From WRAI01 sp031549605 (lineage in GTDB: Bacteria > Bacillota > Clostridia > Oscillospirales > UBA929): DNA of 16,284 nt. Location: assembly GCA_031549605.1 (NCBI GenBank), contig JAVBPM010000050.1, forward strand, positions 1-16,284, read 5' to 3'. The notes beneath the pieces are model-generated. The model was not told where the DNA came from and did not search any database. It saw only the letters and a list, made by a program, of their open reading frames with translations. Within the stretch, counting starts at the first letter, position 1. Every line of letters starts with the position of its first letter. Below are positions 1 through 6,608 of this stretch, one piece after another. The position numbers and the translations under genes are program-made.

Positions 1-49
1 ATAGTACAACCTCGCCTCAAAGTTCTATCTCCTATTATCGCTGCCGGTG

Positions 50-1420
50 CTAACCGCCCAGCGCCGCGATGGCGTCGCGCACTGTTTTCACACGTGTCAG
101 CTGCATATTGCCGATGGGTTTCAGCGCCGCCGTGCCCTGCCACGGCACCAGACAGCGTTCAAAGCCCAGCCTCGCCACCTCGGCCAGCCGCGCCGGCAGG
201 TTGCTGACCATGCGCAGCTCACCGGCCAAGCCCACCTCGCCCACCGCCGCGACACTGTCGCCAACCGGCAGGTCGCGCGCCGACGACGCCAGCGCCAGCA
301 CAATGGCCAAATCGGCGGCCGGCTCGTCAATTTCCAAGCCGCCGACGACGTTGACATAGGCGTCGGCACTGGCGATGGCCAACCCGCCGCGCTTCTCCAG
401 CACCGCCATCAGCAGCACGGCGCGGTTGTAGTCAATACCGGCGGCCATACGGCGCGGATTGCCGTAGGCCGTCGGCGTTACCAGCGCCTGAATTTCAGCT
501 AGCAGCGGACGGCTGCCCTCCATCACGCAGGCGACACAGCAGCCGGGCGTGCGCAGTGGCCGACCGGCCAGCAGCATCTCGGACGGATTGGGCACCTCAA
601 TCAAACCCTGCGCGCCCATATCAAACACGCCAATCTCGTTGGTCGAGCCAAAGCGGTTCTTGGTCGCGCGCACAATGCGGTAGCTCAAATGGCGGTCGCC
701 CTCAAACGACAGCACGCAGTCAACCATGTGCTCCAGCACCTTGGGGCCGGCAATCTGGCCGTCCTTGTTGACGTGACCAACGACAAAGACGGTCACGCCC
801 TCCTGCTTGGCCAGCGCCATCAGCGCCAGCGTGCAGTCCTTGACCTGACTGACGCTGCCCGGCGTGCTTGTCGCGTCGCGCCGGTGCATCGTTTGAATCG
901 AGTCAACAATCAAAATGTCGGTACTGACCGCCTCGGCCAGCACATCGTCCAAACACGTCTCGGCCAGCACCAGCAGCTTGTCGCTCGACACGCCCAACCG
1001 CGCGGCACGCAGCTTGATTTGGCGCGGCGACTCCTCGCCCGACACATATAACACCGTTTTGTCGCGGCAAAGATACTGGCACACCTGCAGCAGTAGCGTC
1101 GACTTGCCGATGCCCGGCTCGCCACCCACCAGCACCAAACTGCCACTGACGGCGCCGCCGCCCAGCACGCGGTCAAATTCGGCCATGCCGGTTGAAAAGC
1201 GGATCTCGTCGGCGGTCGACAGCGACGAAATGGCCTGCGGTCGCGCCCGTTCGCCACGCGCAACAGCGCCCAGCGGTGACGCGGGCGCTTTTTTGCTTTT
1301 GGACGCAACCGGCGCTGTTGGCGCCTCATCATAGGTATTCCACGACTTGCAGGCCGGGCACTGACCCAGCCACTTGCTGCTCTCGTTGCCACATTGCGTA
1401 CAGTAAAAAAGCGTTTTCAT
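50..1420 (-). CDS. radA: DNA repair protein RadA (Sms)
   Basis: RadA is a RecA-like, DnaB-type helicase that helps process recombination intermediates in the cytoplasm. The 456-residue product has the family's full layout. There is an N-terminal C4 zinc finger (C7, C10, C21, C24). The ATPase core carries a Walker A motif GGEPGIGKST near residue 100 and the RadA-specific KNRFG motif near residue 255. The C-terminal third is Lon-protease-like and ends in a run typical of RadA. The ATG is preceded by a GGAGA ribosome binding site. The gene starts about 25 bp after the cwlD stop, so the two are probably co-transcribed. The stop is TAG at 50-52; I see no terminator in the 49 bases left in the window. 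Confidence 0.97.
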   Translation of the reverse strand: MKTLFYCTQCGNESSKWLGQCPACKSWNTYDEAPTAPVASKSKKAPASPLGAVARGERARPQAISSLSTADEIRFSTGMAEFDRVLGGGAVSGSLVLVGGEPGIGKSTLLLQVCQYLCRDKTVLYVSGEESPRQIKLRAARLGVSSDKLLVLAETCLDDVLAEAVSTDILIVDSIQTMHRRDATSTPGSVSQVKDCTLALMALAKQEGVTVFVVGHVNKDGQIAGPKVLEHMVDCVLSFEGDRHLSYRIVRATKNRFGSTNEIGVFDMGAQGLIEVPNPSEMLLAGRPLRTPGCCVACVMEGSRPLLAEIQALVTPTAYGNPRRMAAGIDYNRAVLLMAVLEKRGGLAIASADAYVNVVGGLEIDEPAADLAIVLALASSARDLPVGDSVAAVGEVGLAGELRMVSNLPARLAEVARLGFERCLVPWQGTAALKPIGNMQLTRVKTVRDAIAALGG

Positions 1421-1445
1421 GCCGTTTCTCCTTTGTATAACTCGT

Positions 1446-2138
1446 TTACGTCAGCAGCGTGGCGGCGATACAGGCGGCCAGCTTGCTTTGGTAGCTGCCG
1501 TCGGCCAGCTTGGCCGCGTCACCGCTGTTGGACAAAAAGCCACACTCCACCAGCACGGCAGGACAGTTGATGTTGTCAAACAAAAAGACCTCGCGCGGCA
1601 CCGGCTTGCACTGCCGTTTATTGCTCGGGTCGAGCGACGACGCCACCATCTTTTGCAGCCGGTCGGCCAGCGCCTCGGTACCGTTGACGAAAAAGCACTG
1701 TGTGCCGAAGTACTGCGCCTGCGTAAAGCTGTTTTGATGGAGACTGACCAGCAACGCGTTGGGCGTGGCATTGATCAACTTGACGCGGTTGTTGAGGTCG
1801 GACACCTTTTTGGCGCGAATGGTGTTGGCGTCGCTGTCGTGAATGGATATGTCCTCGCGGCGCGTCATGACCGTCGGCAGTCCGTACAGATTGAGCAGCA
1901 GCTCGGTTTTGCGCGCGATTTGCAGGTTGACGTGGCTCTCGTACAACCCCGTGGCAGATGTCGCGCCGCCGTCAACGCCGCCGTGGCCGGCGTCGATGAC
2001 GTAGGTATAGCCCGACGGGCGCAGCGCCACCGTTTCCACAGCCGGCGGTTTCCCATGCCGGCACACATAGACCGTCGCGGCCAGCAGCACCAGCAGCGCC
2101 GAGACAAACAGCCATTTCTTCCCCTTGTCGGCCATCAT
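1446..2138 (-). CDS. cwlD: N-acetylmuramoyl-L-alanine amidase, CwlD-like (Amidase_3)
   Basis: This is a zinc amidase of the Amidase_3 family. In B. subtilis, CwlD works with GerS/PdaA-type partners to make muramic-delta-lactam in the spore cortex, the mark recognised at germination. The 230-residue protein begins with a signal anchor (hydrophobic residues 9-25). The catalytic domain shows the zinc and catalytic set: DAGHGG with H52, E67 in LYESHVNL, a histidine in SLHQNS and a late glutamate in VLVECGFLSN. The two tandem ATGs (2138, 2135) share the same GGGGGTG ribosome binding site. Length and the single anchor fit CwlD better than large multidomain autolysins, but a vegetative amidase cannot be excluded. 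radA follows in the same direction. Confidence 0.88.
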   Translation of the reverse strand: MMADKGKKWLFVSALLVLLAATVYVCRHGKPPAVETVALRPSGYTYVIDAGHGGVDGGATSATGLYESHVNLQIARKTELLLNLYGLPTVMTRREDISIHDSDANTIRAKKVSDLNNRVKLINATPNALLVSLHQNSFTQAQYFGTQCFFVNGTEALADRLQKMVASSLDPSNKRQCKPVPREVFLFDNINCPAVLVECGFLSNSGDAAKLADGSYQSKLAACIAATLLT

Positions 2139-2210
2139 GGCAACACCCCCAGAAAGCCTATGGCTGTACGGGCGCGTTTATGCCGCACAATGGCACGTTT
2201 TGCTGTCCAA

Positions 2211-2239
2211 AGTGTACCATATCCGACCGCCAGCGTCAA
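2211..2239 (-). promoter_or_regulatory. Sigma-A-type promoter of cwlD-radA
   Basis: On the minus strand, TTGACG (2239-2234) is separated by exactly 17 bp from TACACT (2216-2211). Transcription would start near 2204, giving a leader of about 65 nt before cwlD. It lies back to back with the cotJ promoter. Confidence 0.6.
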
Positions 2240-2246
2240 AGTTTTT

Positions 2247-2274
2247 GTCACAACGCCAGCCGCTGACATAGAAT
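2247..2274 (+). promoter_or_regulatory. Sigma-E-like promoter of the cotJ operon
   Basis: CATAGAAT (2267-2274) closely matches the sigma-E -10 consensus CATACAAT. A weaker -35 (GTCACAA, 2247-2253) lies 13 bp upstream. The expected start near 2281 precedes the ATG at 2327. cotJ is a known sigma-E operon in B. subtilis. The same -10 octamer occurs in front of yabP in this window. Confidence 0.55.
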
Positions 2275-2326
2275 GACATGAAAGGAACGGCATCCCTTTC
2301 CAAAGTCATTACAGGAGGTATCCCAC

Positions 2327-2794
2327 ATGGAAACCAAACCCACACCTATGCCCGCCATTGATCCGGCGCTGCTCGGCGCCTTGCCGACCACCGGCTACCT
2401 GGCCAACACCTTTGTGCCCACGCAGTTGCCCGGCCGCAAATACAACAAAAACGAGGGTCTCATGCGCGGCACGCTCTTCCCCGGTCTTGATCTGCCCTTC
2501 CAAAACCGTGTAAACACCCGCGAGGTAGCCAACACGCCGTCGGGCGAGATTATGGCGCTCGACTTTGCCATTCACGAGCTGGGGTTGTATCTCGACGTCC
2601 ATCCCAATGACAGTGAAGCGCTGGAGCTGTTCAATACCTACGTCAAGCTAAGCGACGAGGCCAAAAAGAGCTATCAGGCCACCAACGGCCCGCTGACCAT
2701 GGCCACGCCGATGGGCAGCACCTACAGCTGGACCGAGGGCCCGTGGCCGTGGGAGAAAAGCGCGTCATCCAGCCCCGCCAACGCGAGCAAGTAG
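2327..2794 (+). CDS. cotJB: Spore coat CotJA-CotJB fusion protein
   Basis: The 155-residue product combines two normally separate coat-associated proteins. Residues about 24-58 carry the CotJA signature (a xxFVPxQ segment, then LMRGTLFPGLDLPF). Residues about 73-143 are a CotJB domain (IMALDFAIHELGLYLDVHP, then NGPLT, and the closing GPWPWE). No stop or start separates them. CotJ proteins are mother-cell products involved in inner coat assembly with the CotJC catalase. The ATG at 2327 has a strong AGGAGG site 8 bp upstream. The cotJC start lies 11 bp after the stop. The last dozen residues are a low-complexity Ser/Ala tail not typical of CotJB. Domain assignment is firm; whether the two halves stay joined in the cell is unknown. 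Confidence 0.85.
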   Translation: METKPTPMPAIDPALLGALPTTGYLANTFVPTQLPGRKYNKNEGLMRGTLFPGLDLPFQNRVNTREVANTPSGEIMALDFAIHELGLYLDVHPNDSEALELFNTYVKLSDEAKKSYQATNGPLTMATPMGSTYSWTEGPWPWEKSASSSPANASK

Positions 2795-2805
2795 GAGGTT
2801 AGAGT

Positions 2806-3402
2806 ATGTTTGTCTATGAAAAAAAACTGCAATACCCCATTAAAATCAAAACCCCAAACCCCCGTCTGGCCAAGGTCATTATGAGCCAATACGGCGGGCC
2901 GGACGGCGAGCTGGGCGCCTCGCTACGCTATCTCAGCCAGCGCTTCACCATGCCCTACAACGAGCTGCGCGGCCTGCTGACCGATATCGGTACCGAGGAG
3001 TTGGGTCACCTTGAAATGGTGGGCACGCTGGTGTATCAGCTGACACGCAACCTGACGCCCGACCAGATTAAAGACAGCGGCTATGACGCCTACTTTGTCG
3101 ACCACACCACCGGCGTCTACCCCACCGCCGCCAGCGGCACGCCGTGGACGGCCGCCGGTATTCAGTCGAAGGGCGACACCATTGCCGATCTCGTTGAGGA
3201 TATGGCAGCCGAACAAAAGGCGCGTGCCACCTATGACAACATTCTGCGCCTGTGCGACGATCCCGATGTCGCCGACGTCATCAAGTTCTTGCGCGAGCGC
3301 GAAATTGTTCACTACCAGCGCTTCGGCGAAGCACTGCGACTGACGCAAGATCGGCTGCCCAAGAACAATATCTACGTCAAAAACCCCAGTTTTGATGCCT
3401 GA
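2806..3402 (+). CDS. cotJC: Spore coat manganese catalase CotJC
   Basis: This is a dimanganese (non-haem) catalase-like protein of the spore coat, predicted to remove hydrogen peroxide. The 198-residue protein is a four-helix ferritin-like domain with the metal ligand pattern visible: E35 in DGELGAS, E65 and H68 in TEELGHLEM, E136 in AAEQKAR, and H169 in EIVHYQRF. These match the positions of the glutamates and histidines in manganese catalases. The length is that of CotJC, shorter than free-standing manganese catalases. It has its own GGAGGTT ribosome binding site 11 bp after the CotJA-CotJB stop, so it is the distal gene of the cotJ operon. Activity is inferred from the intact ligand set. 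Confidence 0.93.
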   Translation: MFVYEKKLQYPIKIKTPNPRLAKVIMSQYGGPDGELGASLRYLSQRFTMPYNELRGLLTDIGTEELGHLEMVGTLVYQLTRNLTPDQIKDSGYDAYFVDHTTGVYPTAASGTPWTAAGIQSKGDTIADLVEDMAAEQKARATYDNILRLCDDPDVADVIKFLREREIVHYQRFGEALRLTQDRLPKNNIYVKNPSFDA

Positions 3403-3448
3403 TATATCGACAGAGCAGACCTATTCTCATGTCGTACATCGTAAAAAA

Positions 3449-3480
3449 CAGGGGCGGATGCTGTGCTGCATCCGCCCCTG
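3449..3480 (-). terminator. Intrinsic terminator of the yab operon (after yabR)
   Basis: A perfect 13-bp GC-rich stem (3449-3461 with 3468-3480) closes a 6-nt loop. Read on the minus strand it is followed by a run of six T, 8 bp after the yabR-like stop. On the plus strand it lacks a T run, so it would end cotJ transcription less efficiently. Confidence 0.88.
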
Positions 3481-3487
3481 TTGCCGA

Positions 3488-3925
3488 TCAATAATCGTCG
3501 TAATAGTCGTCCTCGTCGCTACGTGCCTTGCCCTTACGGCGACGGTCACCGCCGCGCGCCGGCTCAGCCGCAGCGCGTGTCTCCGAGGAGTCCTGCATGA
3601 AAGACTTAAGTTTATCCTCAAAGGTTTGCGGGCCACCCGCCGGCCTCGCACGATTGACAAAGCCGGACTGCCGCGGCTCGCGCGGCGGCGGTGCCGCTGT
3701 TTTCTTGATAGACAGATTGGTGCGCCCGTTACGGTCGGGTTCAAGCACCTTGACCTGAACCTCCTGCCCCTCTTGCAGGTGCTGGCGAATGTCCTCGACG
3801 TATGTATGCGACACTTCCGAAATGTGTACCATTCCCGAAGTACCGTCCGGCAGCGAGACAAACGCGCCAAAGTTCGTAATGCCTGTAATTTTCCCCGTTA
3901 CAATAGTTCCGACTTCGATTGCCAT
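3488..3925 (-). CDS. yabR: S1 RNA-binding domain protein, YabR-like
   Basis: Residues 1-75 form one S1 OB-fold domain. It opens EVGTIVTGKITGITNFGAFV, has the conserved GMVHISEVS, and ends with LSIKK. Such proteins bind RNA or ribosomes. The remaining 70 residues are a low-complexity, charged tail rich in Pro, Arg and Asp, ending in an acidic Asp/Tyr cluster, probably disordered. Position as last gene after divIC is the conserved place of yabR in Firmicutes. An AGGAGG lies 14 bases before the ATG, longer than usual, but no other in-frame start fits better. The exact role is not known; general stress protein 13-type S1 proteins are the closest group I can name. Confidence 0.88.
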   Translation of the reverse strand: MAIEVGTIVTGKITGITNFGAFVSLPDGTSGMVHISEVSHTYVEDIRQHLQEGQEVQVKVLEPDRNGRTNLSIKKTAAPPPREPRQSGFVNRARPAGGPQTFEDKLKSFMQDSSETRAAAEPARGGDRRRKGKARSDEDDYYDDY

Positions 3926-3982
3926 ACAGTAAAATGGTGCCTCCTTAGTTCGCTGTATTCAAACCGCTGCGCGGTGAATCGC

Positions 3983-4282
3983 TTAGTGGCTGACGTCAAT
4001 ATAGAGCAACTCGTTGTGCTTGAGCCAAAAGAGCTTGTTGTGCGCTACATCTATGATGTACTGCTTCTTTTTTTCAGAGTCGGAAAGAATCTTGTTTCGT
4101 TCCTCGATACCGGCGTTGACCAGCCGCTGCTGGCTGTTGCGCTTCTCCATCAGCACGGTGCGCGCTCTCGCCTGATTGAGCGAAATTTGATTGTTGATGA
4201 GCAGCATGGCGGCGTAGAGCGCGAACACGACGACGCTGAGCTTGGCCAGTCGCATCCACAGTTTGCGCTTTGATTTCTTCAT
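3983..4282 (-). CDS. divIC: Cell division protein DivIC/FtsB family
   Basis: DivIC is a small bitopic divisome protein that pairs with FtsL and DivIB (FtsQ) to activate septal peptidoglycan synthesis. The 99-residue product has the right shape: a short basic cytoplasmic N-terminus, one membrane segment (about residues 13-30), a coiled coil of roughly 40 residues, then a short C-terminal region with a conserved ARxxLxWxKxxE-like ending (AHNKLFWLKHNELLY). The start ATG has a GAGGTGA site 6 bases upstream. It follows yabQ directly, and the only ORF covering its 5' part in another frame is the abnormal extension of yabQ. This order is conserved in B. subtilis. Confidence 0.92.
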   Translation of the reverse strand: MKKSKRKLWMRLAKLSVVVFALYAAMLLINNQISLNQARARTVLMEKRNSQQRLVNAGIEERNKILSDSEKKKQYIIDVAHNKLFWLKHNELLYIDVSH

Positions 4283-4793
4283 GCTGTCTCACCTCTTTCG
4301 CAGTCCGATGTATCTTCTGAATGCCGTCTCGCCATGCTCGGCGTGTACGGCGCCTTGTTTTCGATGTAAATTGAGCCGCCCTGCGGCTCTCATTGGCCGC
4401 GCGCGCCCCGCGCAGCATCGCCGCGACGGGCATGAGCAGCCGCTTGACCGTGACAAAAAGCGTGTTATACACCATCAGCCACAGCCGACGCACGGCAACA
4501 CTGACCAGATGACGGTACAGCCAGCCGCCGGCAAAAACACAGACCAGCGCGTAGAGCCTCAGCTGTCCCCGGCCCACCGACATGGCAAACCAGAAAACCG
4601 CCAGTAGCGCCACCAGCCAAAAGAGAACGTCGAGCATGCCGGCCACAACGGCCCAGCCCACTTTGTGCCGCATACGCTTTCGTCGCAGTGCGACAGCCAA
4701 CGCGCGCAGCGCGTCGTAGACGACACCCAGCACACCGCCCAGCGCCAGCGCCAGCAGCGCTAACGCCAGCTGGAACGCGTTGGAGTCGGTCAT
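4074..4793 (-). CDS. yabQ: Spore cortex protein YabQ, 3' end probably frame-disrupted
   Basis: YabQ is a mother-cell membrane protein of the outer forespore membrane needed for cortex formation. The start is the ATG at 4793, overlapping the yabP stop as ATGA. The first 110 residues or so are hydrophobic, with about four membrane segments and a basic loop (VALRRKRMRHKV), as expected. After that the frame runs 209 bp into divIC, and the Arg/Gln/Ala-rich tail is a shadow of divIC. In the alternative frame, a sensible sequence (ENKAPYTPSMARRHSEDTSD and on) ends in a TGA that overlaps the divIC ATG. One missing base between about 4283 and 4389, for example in the GGG at 4379-4381 or the AAAA near 4358-4361, would restore it. 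It may be a sequencing error, a real mutation or a true long overlap. Confidence 0.72.
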   Translation of the reverse strand: MTDSNAFQLALALLALALGGVLGVVYDALRALAVALRRKRMRHKVGWAVVAGMLDVLFWLVALLAVFWFAMSVGRGQLRLYALVCVFAGGWLYRHLVSVAVRRLWLMVYNTLFVTVKRLLMPVAAMLRGARAANESRRAAQFTSKTRRRTRRAWRDGIQKIHRTAKEVRQHEEIKAQTVDATGQAQRRRVRALRRHAAHQQSNFAQSGESAHRADGEAQQPAAAGQRRYRGTKQDSFRL

Positions 4794-5092
4794 GGCGCCT
4801 TGAACATACGCGACCAAAACCCGCCGCTCTGCTGCTGTTGCGTTTCATACTGCAGCAAGTCGACCTGTCCTTCCACCGACAGTTCGCCCCGGTCAATGGA
4901 CAGCTTGTCAATGGTCAGTCCCGAGCCCTTAATCCATAATACACCTTTTGTGGTATAAAGTACAATGGAATTTTCGTCGAAACTTTCAACTTCTTCTACG
5001 CCGGTAATGGACAGCCGTTTCCGACCCTCCAGCACCAGGTGGTGCGGCAGCTCGGTGCCGGCACGATCGGGCGTGTTGCTCTTTGTATTCAT
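4790..5092 (-). CDS. yabP: Sporulation protein YabP
   Basis: YabP acts in the mother cell and is required for spore cortex formation together with YabQ. The roughly 100-residue protein has the compact YabP/YqfC beta-rich fold: HLVLEGRKRLSITGVEEVES, then the hydrophobic strand SIVLYTTKGVLWIKGSGL, then the LSVEGQV segment near the C-terminus. The frame opens at GTG 5101, but the AGAGG ribosome binding site is 9 bases from the ATG at 5092 and would touch the upstream starts, so I prefer 5092. A sigma-E-like promoter lies just upstream. The stop overlaps the yabQ start, suggesting translational coupling. Confidence 0.9.
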   Translation of the reverse strand: MNTKSNTPDRAGTELPHHLVLEGRKRLSITGVEEVESFDENSIVLYTTKGVLWIKGSGLTIDKLSIDRGELSVEGQVDLLQYETQQQQSGGFWSRMFKAP

Positions 5093-5110
5093 CGTCATCA
5101 CCTCTGCCCC

Positions 5111-5139
5111 ATTCTATGAACAAACGGGACAGGATATGA
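5111..5139 (-). promoter_or_regulatory. Sigma-E-type promoter of yabP-yabQ
   Basis: On the minus strand TCATATC (5139-5133) is followed after 14 bp by CATAGAAT (5118-5111), close to the sigma-E consensus kmATATT-N14-CATACAhT. yabP is in the sigma-E regulon of B. subtilis. A sigma-A-like TTGACT-N18-TATCCT overlaps just upstream. Confidence 0.6.
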
Positions 5140-5160
5140 TTGTCCGAGAATACAAGTCAA

Positions 5161-5197
5161 GGGAGGACGAAGGAACACCGTGTTCCTTCGCCTTCCC
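5161..5197 (-). terminator. Long hairpin between rqcP and yabP
   Basis: A 17-bp stem with one mismatch and one G-U (perfect inner 10 bp, 5168-5177 with 5181-5190) closes a 3-nt loop. It begins 7 bp after the rqcP stop. No T run follows, so it may slow or process the transcript, or act as a partial terminator that separates vegetative upstream genes from the sporulation genes. Confidence 0.5.
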
Positions 5198-5203
5198 ATA
5201 GCT

Positions 5204-5449
5204 TCAGTCGACCAGCTCCCTGTACAGGGCGGCAGCCTCCTGCTTGTGAACCGATTCGGCAATCGACAACACCTCGACCTTGAGACTGCGCTGGCCGAAG
5301 GTAATGGTAATGACATCGCCGACCTTGACTTCGTAGGAAGCCTTAGCGGCTCTGCCGTTGACCGTTACACGATCTTGGTCGCAGGCCTCGTTGGCCACGG
5401 TGCGGCGCTTAATCAAGCGCGACACCTTAAGGTATTTGTCTAAGCGCAT
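5204..5449 (-). CDS. rqcP: S4-domain ribosome quality-control factor RqcP (YabO)
   Basis: RqcP is a small S4-domain protein that binds stalled 50S subunits with RqcH and supports C-terminal alanine tailing of incomplete peptides. The 81-residue product is one S4 domain: MRLDKYLKVSRLIKRRTVA, then VTVNGRAAKASYEVKVGD, then a beta segment ITITFGQRSLKVEVL. It starts 9 bp after the HU stop. I see no clear Shine-Dalgarno in the A-rich gap, so translation may depend on re-initiation after HU. The position between mazG/HU and yabP is that of yabO in Firmicutes, which supports RqcP over the related heat-shock protein Hsp15 (HslR). Confidence 0.88.
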   Translation of the reverse strand: MRLDKYLKVSRLIKRRTVANEACDQDRVTVNGRAAKASYEVKVGDVITITFGQRSLKVEVLSIAESVHKQEAAALYRELVD

Positions 5450-5458
5450 AGTTTTTTC

Positions 5459-5734
5459 TTACTTCGAAACAGCGTCCTTCAGGGCCTTGCCAGCCTTAAA
5501 AGCGGGCACCTTGGCGGCCGGAATCTGGATGCTCTCTTTGGTCTTGGGGTTGCGGCCGGTGCGGGCGGCGCGGCTCTTGACTTCAAAAGCGCCGAAACCG
5601 ACGAGCTGGACTTTGTCACCCTTGACAAGTGCGCCCTGAATGGCGTCAAACGTGGCGTTGATGCACGATTCGGCGTCTTTCTTGGTCAGGCCGGCCTTGT
5701 CGGCCACTTTTTGAATGAGATCGGCTTTGTTCAT
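5459..5734 (-). CDS. hup: HU family DNA-binding protein
   Basis: HU is a homodimeric nucleoid protein that bends DNA without sequence specificity. The 91-residue product is a complete HU: N-terminal helical dimerisation part (MNKADLIQKVADKAGLTKKD), the VQLVGFGAFEV strand pair, the DNA-embracing arm with GRNPKTKESIQIPA, and the closing helix KVPAFKAGKALKDAV. The conserved proline of the arm tip is present. An AGGAGG sits 8 bases before the ATG, the best ribosome binding site of this gene string, consistent with high expression. It lies 59 bp after mazG and 9 bp before rqcP. Confidence 0.96.
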   Translation of the reverse strand: MNKADLIQKVADKAGLTKKDAESCINATFDAIQGALVKGDKVQLVGFGAFEVKSRAARTGRNPKTKESIQIPAAKVPAFKAGKALKDAVSK

Positions 5735-5793
5735 TGGTACTTCCTCCTAAGAATATGTCCATGGGACGGTTGTCCGTTCCTCATGCCCAATTG

Positions 5794-6432
5794 TCAGTGG
5801 TCGCTTGCCGCATCGGCAATCAACCGGCAGGCCGCGGCGGCCTGGGTCTCCAGGTCCACGCCCTGTTCATTGGCCTTACGCGCCAGATCCATCAGCTCGC
5901 CAACCCATCCGTCGGCGTCCGGCACAGCCAGCTCGGCCTTGCTGCACTTGCTCAGCAGCTTTTGCAGCCGCATCAGGCCCGGCAGCCCGTAGCTGACGGC
6001 GTCGAGCGACTGGCGCAGCGTGTCGTGACCCTTGCTGCTGCGCTTAATTTCGTCCCAGTTGGCCAGCACCTCGGACGAATTGCTGACCGTAACCTCGCCA
6101 AACACGTGTGGATGGCGCACAATCAGCTTTTTGCAGATGCCGTCGATCACGTCGTCAATAGAAAACGTACCGGCACCGGCAGCCATATCGGCATGAAAAA
6201 CAACCTGCAGCAGCACATCTCCCAGTTCTTCACACAACAGTTGACTGTCGTTCAGATCTATGGCTTCTGCCGCTTCGCTGGCTTCCTCAATCATATTACG
6301 CCGTATGGACGCGTGTGTCTGTTCGGCATCCCATGGACAACCGCCCGGGCTGCGCAACACACGCATGATTTCGAGCAAATCGGCAAATTCGTAATGCCGT
6401 TTACTTTTCATATTTATCACAATACTTCTCAT
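5794..6432 (-). CDS. mazG: Nucleoside triphosphate pyrophosphohydrolase MazG
   Basis: MazG hydrolyses non-canonical or excess NTPs to NMP and pyrophosphate. With the start at ATG 6432 (AAAGGG ribosome binding site 7 bases upstream) the protein has 212 residues. The frame is open to 6504, but that extension has no ribosome binding site. The first MazG domain is intact: CPWDAEQTH (32-40), the metal-binding EExxE at 49-53 and EELGD at 68-72. The second half keeps GLPGLMRLQK (149-158) and a C-terminal LARKAN helix but has lost the second EExxE segment, so the tandem repeat seen in 260-residue MazG proteins is eroded. The tetrapyrrole-methylase domain fused to MazG in B. subtilis YabN is absent. 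A 176-bp AT-rich gap separates it from the flippase gene. Confidence 0.93.
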   Translation of the reverse strand: MRSIVINMKSKRHYEFADLLEIMRVLRSPGGCPWDAEQTHASIRRNMIEEASEAAEAIDLNDSQLLCEELGDVLLQVVFHADMAAGAGTFSIDDVIDGICKKLIVRHPHVFGEVTVSNSSEVLANWDEIKRSSKGHDTLRQSLDAVSYGLPGLMRLQKLLSKCSKAELAVPDADGWVGELMDLARKANEQGVDLETQAAAACRLIADAASDH

Positions 6433-6608
6433 AATGCAACCCTTTTTCGTAAATTTGCGCCAACTTTTCAGAAATAATTCTTTTTTCGACAAAAAAACCA
6501 CCACTTTTTTCCACGCGGAAGCAACAAAATCGCCCGGTTATATCGGCTCATTTGCTATTTGTCTCATTATTTCACAACGAAACGCATTCGTTTCCATAAA
6601 AACCGTAT

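Noticed and set aside
1419..2276. A 285-codon plus-strand ORF antisense to cwlD
   Set aside because: Shadow of a GC-rich gene; rich in Arg, Gln and His, with no ribosome binding site. cwlD carries the real catalytic motifs.
3392..4273. A 293-codon plus-strand ORF across yabR and divIC
   Set aside because: It lies antisense to two well-supported conserved genes, has a low-complexity Arg/Leu composition and no family resemblance.
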